The notes beneath the pieces are model-generated. The model was given only the letters and a program-made list of their open reading frames with translations, did not search any database and was not told the DNA's origin. A DNA stretch of 64,000 nt. It comes from a candidate division CSSED10-310 bacterium. Its GTDB lineage: Bacteria; CSSED10-310; JAFGJC01. Shown here piece by piece: positions 1 through 7,770 of this stretch; the first letter of the stretch is position 1; each line of letters begins with the position of its first letter. The stretch covers positions 1 to 64,000 of the forward strand of contig JAFGLW010000009.1 of NCBI GenBank assembly GCA_016927905.1, written 5' to 3'. A program made the position numbers and the translations under genes.

Positions 1-1
1 C

Positions 2-190
2 ACCAGCACCCCCACCAACACCCCGACCAATACACCCACCTGGACCCCAACCAACACCCCGACGAACACCCCGACGAACACCCCGACCCGTACCCCGACG
101 AATACTTCTACAAACACTTCGATTCCGCCGACCAATACCGCCACATCGACACCCACCAATACGCCGGTCACGACCAGCACCGCCACGCCG
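2..190 (+). repeat. Degenerate Pro/Thr codon repeat
   Basis: Imperfect 12-base units of the type ACC-AAC-ACC-CCG encode the TPTN stalk. They are coding low complexity rather than spaced repeats. A similar tract lies at about 2395-2760 in the next gene. Confidence 0.8.
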
Positions 191-331
191 ACGCCTTTCT
201 CATTCCCTCCGACCGCGACGCCAACCCAGATTCCGGAACCGATTCCGGCCACGGGTCCGGTTGGACTGGGTATTTTGTTCCTGACCTTAACATTTATGCT
301 GGGGTGGGGCAGGTTCCGCCGGAACCGGTGA
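2..331 (+). CDS. C-terminal part of a Pro/Thr-rich surface protein with membrane anchor (5'-truncated)
   Basis: The reading frame is open from the window edge to a TGA at 329-331, so only the C-terminus is present. About 75 residues are TPTNTP-type repeats, the usual form of an extended, possibly glycosylated wall or periplasm-spanning stalk. They are followed by IPATGPVG, a hydrophobic stretch of about 16 residues and a basic FRRNR end. This resembles a C-terminal anchor or sorting signal. The same plan closes the papain-like protease at 26974-28452. The catalytic or binding part lies outside the window, so function is unknown. Confidence 0.7.
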   Translation, partial: TSTPTNTPTNTPTWTPTNTPTNTPTNTPTRTPTNTSTNTSIPPTNTATSTPTNTPVTTSTATPTPFSFPPTATPTQIPEPIPATGPVGLGILFLTLTFMLGWGRFRRNR

Positions 332-402
332 ACGAACGGCTGATGGATACCCGGAATTCGAAAGTCCGGATCGGTTTGAATTTCGCTAGAAAAGGAGTTT
401 GC

Positions 403-3120
403 ATGAAGAGAGCGATCACGATTTTATTAATCGGGTTCATGATGTGTCTGCCGGATGCAGGCAGGGCACTGGATACCTTGAAGGATGGACGGGTGCTGAT
501 GCCGGGGACTCGGGTTCCGGTGTCACGGGAATTGCTGGCGATGGCGGAACAGTCCGAAGACCTGGAATTTTTCGCGATCTACACAGAGCAGGCGGATGTC
601 AGCGGAGCCTCTTTGCTGGGAACCAAGACTGAGAAGGGGCGATATGTTTTCGAGCGGTTGACGGAAACGGCGCAGCGCACTCAGGCTGATCTCCTGAACC
701 TGCTTTCGGATCGCGGGGTATCGAATACACCGTTCTGGATTCAGAACATGATTTTGATTCAAGGTGATCTGGCGGTTCTGGAATTGGTTGCCGCGCGCGA
801 CGATATCGCCGAGATCCGTCTGAATCGGAAATACCCGGTACTGGACCCCTTGGAATGGCGTGACGCTTATGCTGATCCGGAGAAACGGGCCGTCGAATGG
901 AATATCAGCCAGATACGGGCGGATGATGTCTGGGCGGATTTCGGCGTGACCGGTCAGGGGATCGTGGTCATGGATAATGATACCGGCGTGGATTGGGATC
1001 ATCCGGCATTGATCAGCAAATACCGGGGTTGGAACGGCAGCACCGCTGATCACAATTACAACTGGTATGACGCCACAGGCACTTATCCCACCGTTCCGAA
1101 TGACGGCCACGGTCACGGTACGCATACAACCGGCACCATGGTGGGCGATGACGGCGGGTCCAACCAGATCGGTGTGGCGCCCGGAGCCAAGTGGATTGCA
1201 TTCAAGAATATGTCCAACAGCGGCAGCGGCGAGGATTCGTGGTTTCACCTGAGTTTTCAGTGGGCGCTGGCCCCCACCAATTTGTCCGGGTCCAATCCAG
1301 ACCCTTCCAGAGCGCCCCACGTGATCAATAATTCATGGGGTTACTGGGGCGGAAACGATCCCCAGTTCGAACCCGACATTGACAACCTGATCGCTGCGGG
1401 AGTTTTCGTGGAGGTTTCGGCGGGCAATGAAGGATCGTCATGTTCTTCGCTGCGGTCACCGGGGGATTACGACAATGTCTTCACCACAGGCGCTACGCAG
1501 CAGGGGGGAAGTATCTGGTCATCATCCAGCCGGGGTCCGTCGGATCTGTATCCATCGATCCGGAAACCGGACATTGTCGCGCCGGGTGTGAATATCCGGT
1601 CCAGCGTACCGGGCGGGGGATATGAAGGAGGCTGGAACGGCACTTCCATGGCCGGACCGCATACTTGCGGCATGGTGGCCTTGCTGTGGTCAGCCAACAG
1701 CGGATTGATCGGAGACATTGCCAACACCCGGTATGTGATCGAGCAGACAGCTGATTCTACGGCCACGACGGAGTGCACCAGCGGAGGTGGTGTTCCCAAC
1801 AATGTTTATGGATGGGGGGAACTCGATTGTTATGCGGCGGTTCAGGCTAATGTGGGGACGCCCACACCATCTCCAACCGGCCCGACACCCACCCCCACCC
1901 GAACACCGACACCTTCGCCAACTCCGTGCATCTGGGCGGGATTCGACGTGAATGAATCCTATATCGATCAGAATCGGTACGATGACACCAGCTATTTTTA
2001 TGATGACGGTGCGGGCGCAGGCGAAGTGAACGAAGACGGTACGCTGACCGGGTGGAGTGTCCGGGCGACGGTTTCGGGATCCCTCGCATTGCGCATTATC
2101 CGTCCTCTGGGCGGTAATCAGTACCAGTATGTAGGCGGGTCGTCCACGGTGTCGGTGAGTTCCGGAATCAACGATTTTCCGGATTCACTCAGTATCGATG
2201 TGCTGACGGGAGATCTGGCGGCGATCTATTTTCCGTCCGGCGGGAATGCCCAGATGGCGTTGAACGGCACCGGTGATTATCTGTGGTATTATGAAGGAGA
2301 TGTTGCGGGTGCCGGCACCTTTGTTCCCGGCGGGAATTCATCCCGGAACGGGTATCAGCTGGTCCGGATATACGGCGACTGTGAAAGCGAACCAACCGTC
2401 ACACCGTCCCAGCCGCCGACCAACACCCCCATTCCCAGCTATACGCCGGCTTCACCCACCGCAACACCGGTTCAACCCACCAGTTCACCCCATCCGACAT
2501 CTACCGGCCAGCCCACCAACACGCCCATTCCGACTTACACGCAATCTCCCCCGACCAACACGCCGATACCCACGCACACGCCCGTTCCACCGACCGCTAC
2601 GTCGACGGTTCCCACCGGCGCTCCCACCAATACCCCGGTTCCCCCCACATCCACTTCACTGCCCACTTACACGCCCAATCCCAGCTATACGCCCAATCCC
2701 ACCTATACACCGCAGCCGGCCACCCCGACAAATTTACCGACCGACACCCCTCCGCCGACCCCGGATTGCGGTGAACTGGGCTGCTCCGTCGAAATGCCGA
2801 AAGAATATTATGCCGCCGGAGATATATGCTATTGCGACGTCATTATCTGTAATCCAACGAGCAGTATTTACACGAATACGCCGGTTTTTGTCATTCTGGA
2901 TGTTTATGGGACCTGTTTTTTCGCCCCTTCATATTCGACTTATGATTACTACGTGCGGAACGTTTACCCGGGCAGGGCCCTGATCAATGTCCTGCCCCGG
3001 TTCAACTGGCCGGCCGGCGCCGGTTCGGCTTCCGGAATCGTATGGTATGCCGGTATGGTCACTCCGGATATGACCGAAATGATCGGCGCAATGGGAATGT
3101 TCACGTTTGGCTGGCATTGA
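403..3120 (+). CDS. Secreted subtilisin-like (S8) serine protease with Pro/Thr linkers and C-terminal accessory domain
   Basis: I chose ATG 403 because AAAGGAG (391-397) precedes it and it opens a clear signal peptide (MKRAITILLIGFMMCLPDAGRA). The frame is open further upstream but has no such signal. The 905-residue product carries the S8 triad: Asp193 in NDTGVDWDHP, His238 in GHGTH and Ser415 in GTSMAGPH. After the protease come a short PT linker (about residues 486-506), a beta-rich region of about 150 residues, a long PT linker (about residues 665-785) and a 119-residue Cys-containing C-terminal domain. That last domain recurs at the end of the protein at 22234-23391. It probably degrades extracellular protein. 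There is no C-terminal transmembrane anchor, so the terminal domain may serve surface attachment (inference). Confidence 0.92.
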   Translation: MKRAITILLIGFMMCLPDAGRALDTLKDGRVLMPGTRVPVSRELLAMAEQSEDLEFFAIYTEQADVSGASLLGTKTEKGRYVFERLTETAQRTQADLLNLLSDRGVSNTPFWIQNMILIQGDLAVLELVAARDDIAEIRLNRKYPVLDPLEWRDAYADPEKRAVEWNISQIRADDVWADFGVTGQGIVVMDNDTGVDWDHPALISKYRGWNGSTADHNYNWYDATGTYPTVPNDGHGHGTHTTGTMVGDDGGSNQIGVAPGAKWIAFKNMSNSGSGEDSWFHLSFQWALAPTNLSGSNPDPSRAPHVINNSWGYWGGNDPQFEPDIDNLIAAGVFVEVSAGNEGSSCSSLRSPGDYDNVFTTGATQQGGSIWSSSSRGPSDLYPSIRKPDIVAPGVNIRSSVPGGGYEGGWNGTSMAGPHTCGMVALLWSANSGLIGDIANTRYVIEQTADSTATTECTSGGGVPNNVYGWGELDCYAAVQANVGTPTPSPTGPTPTPTRTPTPSPTPCIWAGFDVNESYIDQNRYDDTSYFYDDGAGAGEVNEDGTLTGWSVRATVSGSLALRIIRPLGGNQYQYVGGSSTVSVSSGINDFPDSLSIDVLTGDLAAIYFPSGGNAQMALNGTGDYLWYYEGDVAGAGTFVPGGNSSRNGYQLVRIYGDCESEPTVTPSQPPTNTPIPSYTPASPTATPVQPTSSPHPTSTGQPTNTPIPTYTQSPPTNTPIPTHTPVPPTATSTVPTGAPTNTPVPPTSTSLPTYTPNPSYTPNPTYTPQPATPTNLPTDTPPPTPDCGELGCSVEMPKEYYAAGDICYCDVIICNPTSSIYTNTPVFVILDVYGTCFFAPSYSTYDYYVRNVYPGRALINVLPRFNWPAGAGSASGIVWYAGMVTPDMTEMIGAMGMFTFGWH
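2395..2760 (+). repeat. Pro/Thr-rich coding repeat inside the subtilase
   Basis: Irregular TNTPIP and YTP units form the second linker of the protease. The units vary in length and codon use, so this is protein low complexity rather than a DNA-level array. Confidence 0.75.
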
Positions 3121-3173
3121 TTAACCGGAAAACCTCTGGCGTTTTTCGGTAAATCTGAAATCCGTATTATTCG

Positions 3174-3199
3174 CACCGGAGCGGAACCTCCGGTGTTTT
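3174..3199 (+). terminator. Rho-independent terminator after the subtilase gene
   Basis: An 8-bp perfect stem (CACCGGAG / CTCCGGTG) with a 6-base loop is followed by TTTT. It sits 54 bases after the protease stop and before the nadE start, separating the two transcripts. Confidence 0.7.
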
Positions 3200-3264
3200 C
3201 ATTTACATGACACCGGGAGTTCGATATATTCAAAGTGTTTTAATCATCGTGCGGGGAGCGGGAC

Positions 3265-3990
3265 ATGCTTCTGGGTCAAATCGTTGACTGGCTGAAGAAG
3301 GTATTGAAGGAAACCGGTGCGAACGGTTATGTTTTCGGGTTATCGGGGGGAGTTGATTCGGCGGTTGCAGGCGGTTTGATCCGACAGGCTGCAGGGATGA
3401 AACATTTCGGTATGATTCTGCCCTGCTGCTCGAGTCCCGACGACCTCGAAGATGCATTGAAGGTTGCCAAAGCACTGGACCTGAGAACGAAACAGATCGA
3501 CTTGACCTCGGTTTACAACGAATTTATGGGAATCCTGACGGAAAGTACCGATGTCCAGCAGGGCAATCTGAAAGCGCGCCTCAGAATGGCAGTTCTCTAT
3601 CACTATGCAGCCGAACTGAACTACCTGGTTGCCGGAACCGGAAACAAGACCGAGTATCTGATCGGGTATTTTACGAAATTCGGTGACGGCGCCTGCGATG
3701 TAGCGCCAATCCGGGACCTGTTGAAACGCGATGTGCGCATGCTTGCCGAAGAGCTGGAGATTCCGGCGGAAATCATCGAAAAACCGCCGTCTGCAGGATT
3801 GTGGGAAGGGCAAACCGATGAGGCCGAAATCGGCTTGACGTATGAGATTCTGGACAGTGCCGTGATCGGGCTGGAACAAGGATCCACAATCGTTCCGTTC
3901 GATGCCATGGAAAAAGTCATCCGGATGCACCAGAACTCCCGTCACAAACGCCAGCTGCCCCTTTCTTTCAAGCGGCCGCCCAGAGGTTGA
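3265..3990 (+). CDS. nadE: Ammonia-dependent NAD+ synthetase
   Basis: NadE makes NAD+ from nicotinate adenine dinucleotide, ATP and ammonia in the cytoplasm. The ATP-pyrophosphatase P-loop SGGVDS is at residues 27-32. The family signatures GTGNKTE, FTKFGDGACDVAPI and KPPSAGLWEGQTDE follow. At 241 residues it is the short ammonia-dependent type without a nitrilase (glutaminase) domain. ATG 3265 has a purine-rich GGGGAGCGGG upstream. It is followed after 13 bases by fabZ, so the two probably share a transcript. Confidence 0.95.
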   Translation: MLLGQIVDWLKKVLKETGANGYVFGLSGGVDSAVAGGLIRQAAGMKHFGMILPCCSSPDDLEDALKVAKALDLRTKQIDLTSVYNEFMGILTESTDVQQGNLKARLRMAVLYHYAAELNYLVAGTGNKTEYLIGYFTKFGDGACDVAPIRDLLKRDVRMLAEELEIPAEIIEKPPSAGLWEGQTDEAEIGLTYEILDSAVIGLEQGSTIVPFDAMEKVIRMHQNSRHKRQLPLSFKRPPRG

Positions 3991-4003
3991 AAAGGAGACC
4001 ATC

Positions 4004-4468
4004 ATGCCGCAGCTCAATATCACCGATATTCAACGATATATTTTCCACCGGTATCCCTTCCTGCTGGTCGACAGGGTATTGGATTACGATCCGGGTCGAT
4101 CCGGGGTGGGAATCAAAAATGTCACGCACAACGAACCCTTTTTCCAGGGACATTTTCCGGGACAGCCGGTCATGCCGGGTGTATTGATGATCGAAGCCCT
4201 GGCGCAGCTTGCAGCGGTCGTTCTGGCTGTTTCTTTTGAGAAGGAGTCATCGGAAGATTCGCGGGTCATGGGATATTTCGCCGCAGTGAAAAATTTCAAA
4301 TTCAAACAAACGGTTGTTCCGGGAGATCAGCTGCGACTTTCCATCGAATTTACCGGGAAGAAACACCGGATCTATTCAGCGACCGGCAAAGTTGAGATCG
4401 TCGGAGGCAAGCTGGCAGCGGAGGGCGATCTGATGTTCGCCTTGATGAATCTGGCCGATAAAAATTGA
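4004..4468 (+). CDS. fabZ: (3R)-hydroxyacyl-ACP dehydratase FabZ
   Basis: FabZ dehydrates 3-hydroxyacyl-ACP in type II fatty-acid synthesis. The hot-dog fold signature is complete: HRYPFLLVDRV near the start, catalytic His50 in FFQGHFPG and Glu64 in GVLMIEALAQ. I chose ATG 4004 because AAAGGAG lies at 3991-3997 and it gives the normal length of 154 residues. The longer upstream frame overlaps the end of nadE. It probably forms an operon with nadE and pyrF. Confidence 0.95.
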   Translation: MPQLNITDIQRYIFHRYPFLLVDRVLDYDPGRSGVGIKNVTHNEPFFQGHFPGQPVMPGVLMIEALAQLAAVVLAVSFEKESSEDSRVMGYFAAVKNFKFKQTVVPGDQLRLSIEFTGKKHRIYSATGKVEIVGGKLAAEGDLMFALMNLADKN

Positions 4469-4477
4469 TCGTGTTTC

Positions 4478-5425
4478 ATGCATTTCACCGATCACCTGTT
4501 TCAGGCCATTGAGAAAAAAGGAACGCCTCTTTGCGTGGGCTTTGACCCTCATCCGGACCGGATACCGGATGATCTGATCCGTCAGGCCGGGAAACGGTCC
4601 GGCTCGGGATCCCGAGGCCAGGTTCTGGCCATGGCCGTTCAGGAGTTTCTCCTTCGAATTCTGGAACGAATTCACCCGCATATTGCCGTAATCAAACCCC
4701 AGTTCGCATTCTTCGAACAGCTCGGTATCGAAGGGATGAACGTGCTTGGAAGAATCTGTTCCGAGGCCCGCAGTGCGGAGATCATCGTGATTGGCGATGC
4801 GAAACGCGGGGACATCGGTTCGACCGCCGCGGCCTATGCCAGGGCCTATCTGGCACCGGACGATCGCCTCGAACAGGATCCTTCGCAGCGGATACAGGTG
4901 GATGCCCTGACCGTCAATCCCTATCTGGGCTGGGACGGAATCAGCCCCTTTCTGGAGGTCAATCCGGATGCCGGTGTTTTCGTACTGGTGAAAACGTCCA
5001 ATCCATCCGGTTCGCAGGTTCAGGATCTCAAAACAGAGTCCGGAACCGTTGCGGAACAGATTGCCGGAATGGTTGCAGACTGGGGGAAAATACGCATCGG
5101 AGCCTGCGGATACTCCGATGTGGGAGCCGTGGTGGGGGCAACCTACCCGGAACAGGCACGACATCTGCGGAACATCATGCCCCAAACACCATTTCTGATT
5201 CCCGGGTACGGATTTCAGGGGGGGAGCGCTGTGGATGCCCTGGCGGGATTTGATTCCCGGGGACGGGGAGGAATTATCAATTCATCCCGGGGAATCCTGT
5301 TTGCCTATCAAAAAACCAGGTATCAGAGCCGTTGCGGTGAAACCAGGTTTGAACAGGCCGCCGAAACGGCCTGCATGGAAACGATCCGTGATATTGCAAC
5401 CGCCCTGAAATCAGTTACAGGTTAG
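4478..5425 (+). CDS. pyrF: Orotidine 5'-phosphate decarboxylase (long, type 2)
   Basis: PyrF converts OMP to UMP, the last step of pyrimidine synthesis. The catalytic Asp-Lys-x-x-Asp set is visible in GDAKRGDIGST (Asp107, Lys109, Asp112). Other family blocks are LCVGFDPHPDRIP, VNPYLGWDG, LVKTSNPS and the late FLIPGYGFQGG. The 315-residue length fits the longer type 2 subfamily. It starts 9 bases after fabZ. Its stop overlaps by 4 bases the end of the convergent gene on the other strand. Confidence 0.95.
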   Translation: MHFTDHLFQAIEKKGTPLCVGFDPHPDRIPDDLIRQAGKRSGSGSRGQVLAMAVQEFLLRILERIHPHIAVIKPQFAFFEQLGIEGMNVLGRICSEARSAEIIVIGDAKRGDIGSTAAAYARAYLAPDDRLEQDPSQRIQVDALTVNPYLGWDGISPFLEVNPDAGVFVLVKTSNPSGSQVQDLKTESGTVAEQIAGMVADWGKIRIGACGYSDVGAVVGATYPEQARHLRNIMPQTPFLIPGYGFQGGSAVDALAGFDSRGRGGIINSSRGILFAYQKTRYQSRCGETRFEQAAETACMETIRDIATALKSVTG

Positions 5426-6066
5426 AGATTGAAATGAAACGCCCGCATCGCCGTTTCAACATCGACCTTGTCTTGGTTCAATTTGGATAACTGGCCGAAG
5501 GAGATTCGCATGATCAGTTCGGTTGAGCCGTATTTATCCTTGAATTCGGAATCTTTGACAAAGAAGACGACCACAATTTCATCCCTGGCGGACAGCCCTT
5601 TCAGGATTGACCCGAAATCCAGCACGGTAGTGGCAAGTTCCTTCTTGAAGGCAACCAGATGTTCATCCATCTTTTCCAGCCGTTCCTTGTCCTTTTCCAG
5701 GAGTTGCTCGTAATGTGATTTCTTCTTCAGATATTCTTCTTTCTTGATCGCCGCCTCTTGATCCCGTGCTTCATCTTCACCGCTTCTGGAACCTCCGAAC
5801 CATTCACTCCATTCCTGAATCATGATGGATGCATTCGCCAGGCTGGTCATGGAAATGTCACCCAGGAAAAAAGCGCCAACATCTTTCAGAAAAAATGATT
5901 TTACCTTGTCATCAATACGTACGTAGACATGAGCGGTTTCCAGCAGAAGATCATCAAGACTTTTTTCGAACACGCTGAACGATCGATCCATCCGTTCGTC
6001 AGACAGAGCCGTGCAGGACCCGATCATCATGATCAGCGTAACGGTTGCAATGCAGAATTTTGTCAT
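5422..6066 (-). CDS. Putative lipoprotein with coiled coil, function unknown
   Basis: The 214-residue product begins MTKFCIATVTLIMMIGSC, a signal peptide ending in a plausible lipobox (IGSC), so it is probably a lipoprotein. CAGGAGGA stands 7 bases before ATG 6066. The middle (about residues 100-150) is highly charged and heptad-like (EEYLKKKSHYEQLLEKDKE), probably a coiled coil. The C-terminal part contains VVVFFVKDSEFK and may be a small alpha/beta domain. I do not recognise a family. It is the last gene of the minus-strand group starting with the zinc-ribbon gene, 76 bases after the CvpA-like gene. Confidence 0.7.
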   Translation of the reverse strand: MTKFCIATVTLIMMIGSCTALSDERMDRSFSVFEKSLDDLLLETAHVYVRIDDKVKSFFLKDVGAFFLGDISMTSLANASIMIQEWSEWFGGSRSGEDEARDQEAAIKKEEYLKKKSHYEQLLEKDKERLEKMDEHLVAFKKELATTVLDFGSILKGLSARDEIVVVFFVKDSEFKDKYGSTELIMRISFGQLSKLNQDKVDVETAMRAFHFNL

Positions 6067-6142
6067 GGTCAAATCCTCCTGTTTCAGTATACGAGACCGG
6101 TTGGGCAAATGTTTCATGGTTGAGTCCTGCCAATCGGAAGTT

Positions 6143-6739
6143 TCATGGAGAGGTGTTTTTGGTTTTCGGAGCTTGAATGGATTGTTTGTAGAATTGAACG
6201 GCTTTTTCCTTGTGATCGCCGATCCAGCGATGGGGGTCCAGATAAGCAGTCCATGGCTTGGGAAGCCGGTTGGCGGCATATACCGTGCTCCTGACCATCG
6301 GCAGGACAATCCGCGAATCTTTGATCACCGCCTCGCCGGGCGGGATGAGAGCCAGCACGATGCATATCACGGAGACAACGGCGCCGCCTTCAACCAATCC
6401 AAGCAGGAAACCGAGAGAGCGGTCAATCCAACCCATTTTAATCGCCCGGAGAATTTTCTTGACGATCATGCCCAGAACAAGACCGATGAACCAGCCCAGA
6501 GCGAAGATGGCGATGAACACCATCAGACGGCTCCAGAAATAGGAATCGAGATTGAAGAGGATCTTCACTTGATTTCCAAGTGCACGGGAGAAAACGATTC
6601 CGAACCCGAATCCGAGCAGAATGCCCACGAACCGGAAAACCGTCCGGAAAAATCCTTTAAAGATGCCCATGGCAGCGGGTAGAGCCAGAAGAACGATGGC
6701 AATCCAATCCAGAAAAGTCAGTTCTGCAATCCAGGTCAT
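6143..6739 (-). CDS. CvpA-family inner-membrane protein
   Basis: The 198-residue protein has the CvpA pattern: four hydrophobic segments, starting with WIAIVLLALPAAMGIFKGFF and including GFLLGLVEGG before the last segment. The C-terminal tail is soluble. CvpA proteins are known from colicin V export and envelope homeostasis; the local role is not shown. Start ATG 6739 overlaps the stop of the upstream pseudogene (ATGA). Confidence 0.8.
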   Translation of the reverse strand: MTWIAELTFLDWIAIVLLALPAAMGIFKGFFRTVFRFVGILLGFGFGIVFSRALGNQVKILFNLDSYFWSRLMVFIAIFALGWFIGLVLGMIVKKILRAIKMGWIDRSLGFLLGLVEGGAVVSVICIVLALIPPGEAVIKDSRIVLPMVRSTVYAANRLPKPWTAYLDPHRWIGDHKEKAVQFYKQSIQAPKTKNTSP

Positions 6740-7230
6740 GCAAGCATCTCCAGAAAACGTTCCGCGACCGTCCATGCACCATTGCAGGGATCCGGGGAAA
6801 AGGACGGTTCCATGGCCAGTGCTTTTTCGATATGGAATTCCCAGTTTCCCGCCTCAAAATCGCTTCGGTTGATATGGTGAACCGGCAGATAATTCCCCAT
6901 CTGCCCGACAATGATATCATATTCGCGGAACGGTCCGCGATCGGTATACAGAATGGGTGTCCGGTTCACAATATATTCCGAAACGATGCCGCATCCGGGT
7001 TTGGTCATGACCAGATCGCTGGCGGAGACGAGATCCGGGTATCGAATACCGGCGTTCCGGAGTTCATCCGGGGACAGGCGGCAATCGCCATGATTCCCGA
7101 CGGAGATGAAACAATAATCTGTCAGGGAGCGGGGCGTGACGGTGTTTCCCGGCCCGGATGATTTCAGCCGACCGGGTTGCATGACCATAGCCATGTCCTG
7201 AAACATAGAAAAAACGCCGGGTGTTCGCAT
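6736..7230 (-). pseudogene. Remnant of a glycosyltransferase, internally deleted and frameshifted
   Basis: Two pieces of one protein lie in different frames. Just downstream of 7230, one frame reads RRFFYVSGHGYGHATRSAEI, the N-terminal nucleotide-sugar-binding start of MurG-like glycosyltransferases. From about 7150 the neighbouring frame reads CFISVGNHGDCRLS, then SDLVMTKPGCGIVSEY and the C-terminal domain to the stop at 6736. Intact members have some 200 residues between these parts; here they nearly abut. So the gene has lost its middle and its frame. An assembly error is an alternative. It overlaps the CvpA-like start by 4 bases. Confidence 0.7.
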
Positions 7231-7283
7231 GGGAAATCGGCTGCAAATGCCGTGTTACGGAGAACCGGAAACCGTCATCCGGT

Positions 7284-7742
7284 TTACCATTCGTCACTGG
7301 AATCCTGAATCAGCAGTTTTTCATCATCCGGAGAGATCCCGTGCCAGTGACAGCCTTCCCGCATGCAGATCAGAAACGGGACCCGGATATGAACGGCGGC
7401 GATTGAAATCTCGGCGGTACGGGAACCACATGCTTCGCATCGGGCTTCTGGATGCACGATACTCTGGTTGCAATGCGGGCAGGTGACATCATTCAATTCG
7501 GAATCCGGCTGAATGTTGATCGTGCTGTGATGTTCAAAGACGTTCAGATAGGGAGATAATTCCAGGATTCCGGATGAACCCTGGGTGCGGGCAACCAGTT
7601 TCACCATGTTGTCAACAATCAGGTTGGAAGCGCATTTGGGACAATAGCAGTGGAGGAATGTACCTGTCTTCAACTGGATTCGTTCGTTGTATCTGTGTTT
7701 TCTCAGGTATTGCTCGTCCCTGGCCCTTTGTTGGTTCTTCAT
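7284..7742 (-). CDS. Small zinc-ribbon protein, function unknown
   Basis: The 152-residue protein carries several Cys pairs: CYCPKC, CPHC with CEAC, and a final CMREGCHWHG. This suggests two or three zinc ribbons. I chose ATG 7742 because GGAGGG is then 6 bases upstream; ATG 7748 directly abuts that site. It lies 28 bases after rnfB on the same strand, so it may be the last gene of the rnf transcript. Ferredoxin or RNA-binding roles are possible but nothing decides. Confidence 0.75.
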   Translation of the reverse strand: MKNQQRARDEQYLRKHRYNERIQLKTGTFLHCYCPKCASNLIVDNMVKLVARTQGSSGILELSPYLNVFEHHSTINIQPDSELNDVTCPHCNQSIVHPEARCEACGSRTAEISIAAVHIRVPFLICMREGCHWHGISPDDEKLLIQDSSDEW

Positions 7743-7770
7743 TCGCATCCCTCCTCAAGAGGTTCTCTGA

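Noticed and set aside
2-190. Short regular repeats as a CRISPR array
   Set aside because: Units are contiguous, variable and in one coding frame with no spacers.
523-1320. Long minus-strand frame within the subtilase
   Set aside because: It is antisense to a gene with a complete catalytic triad and has no family features.
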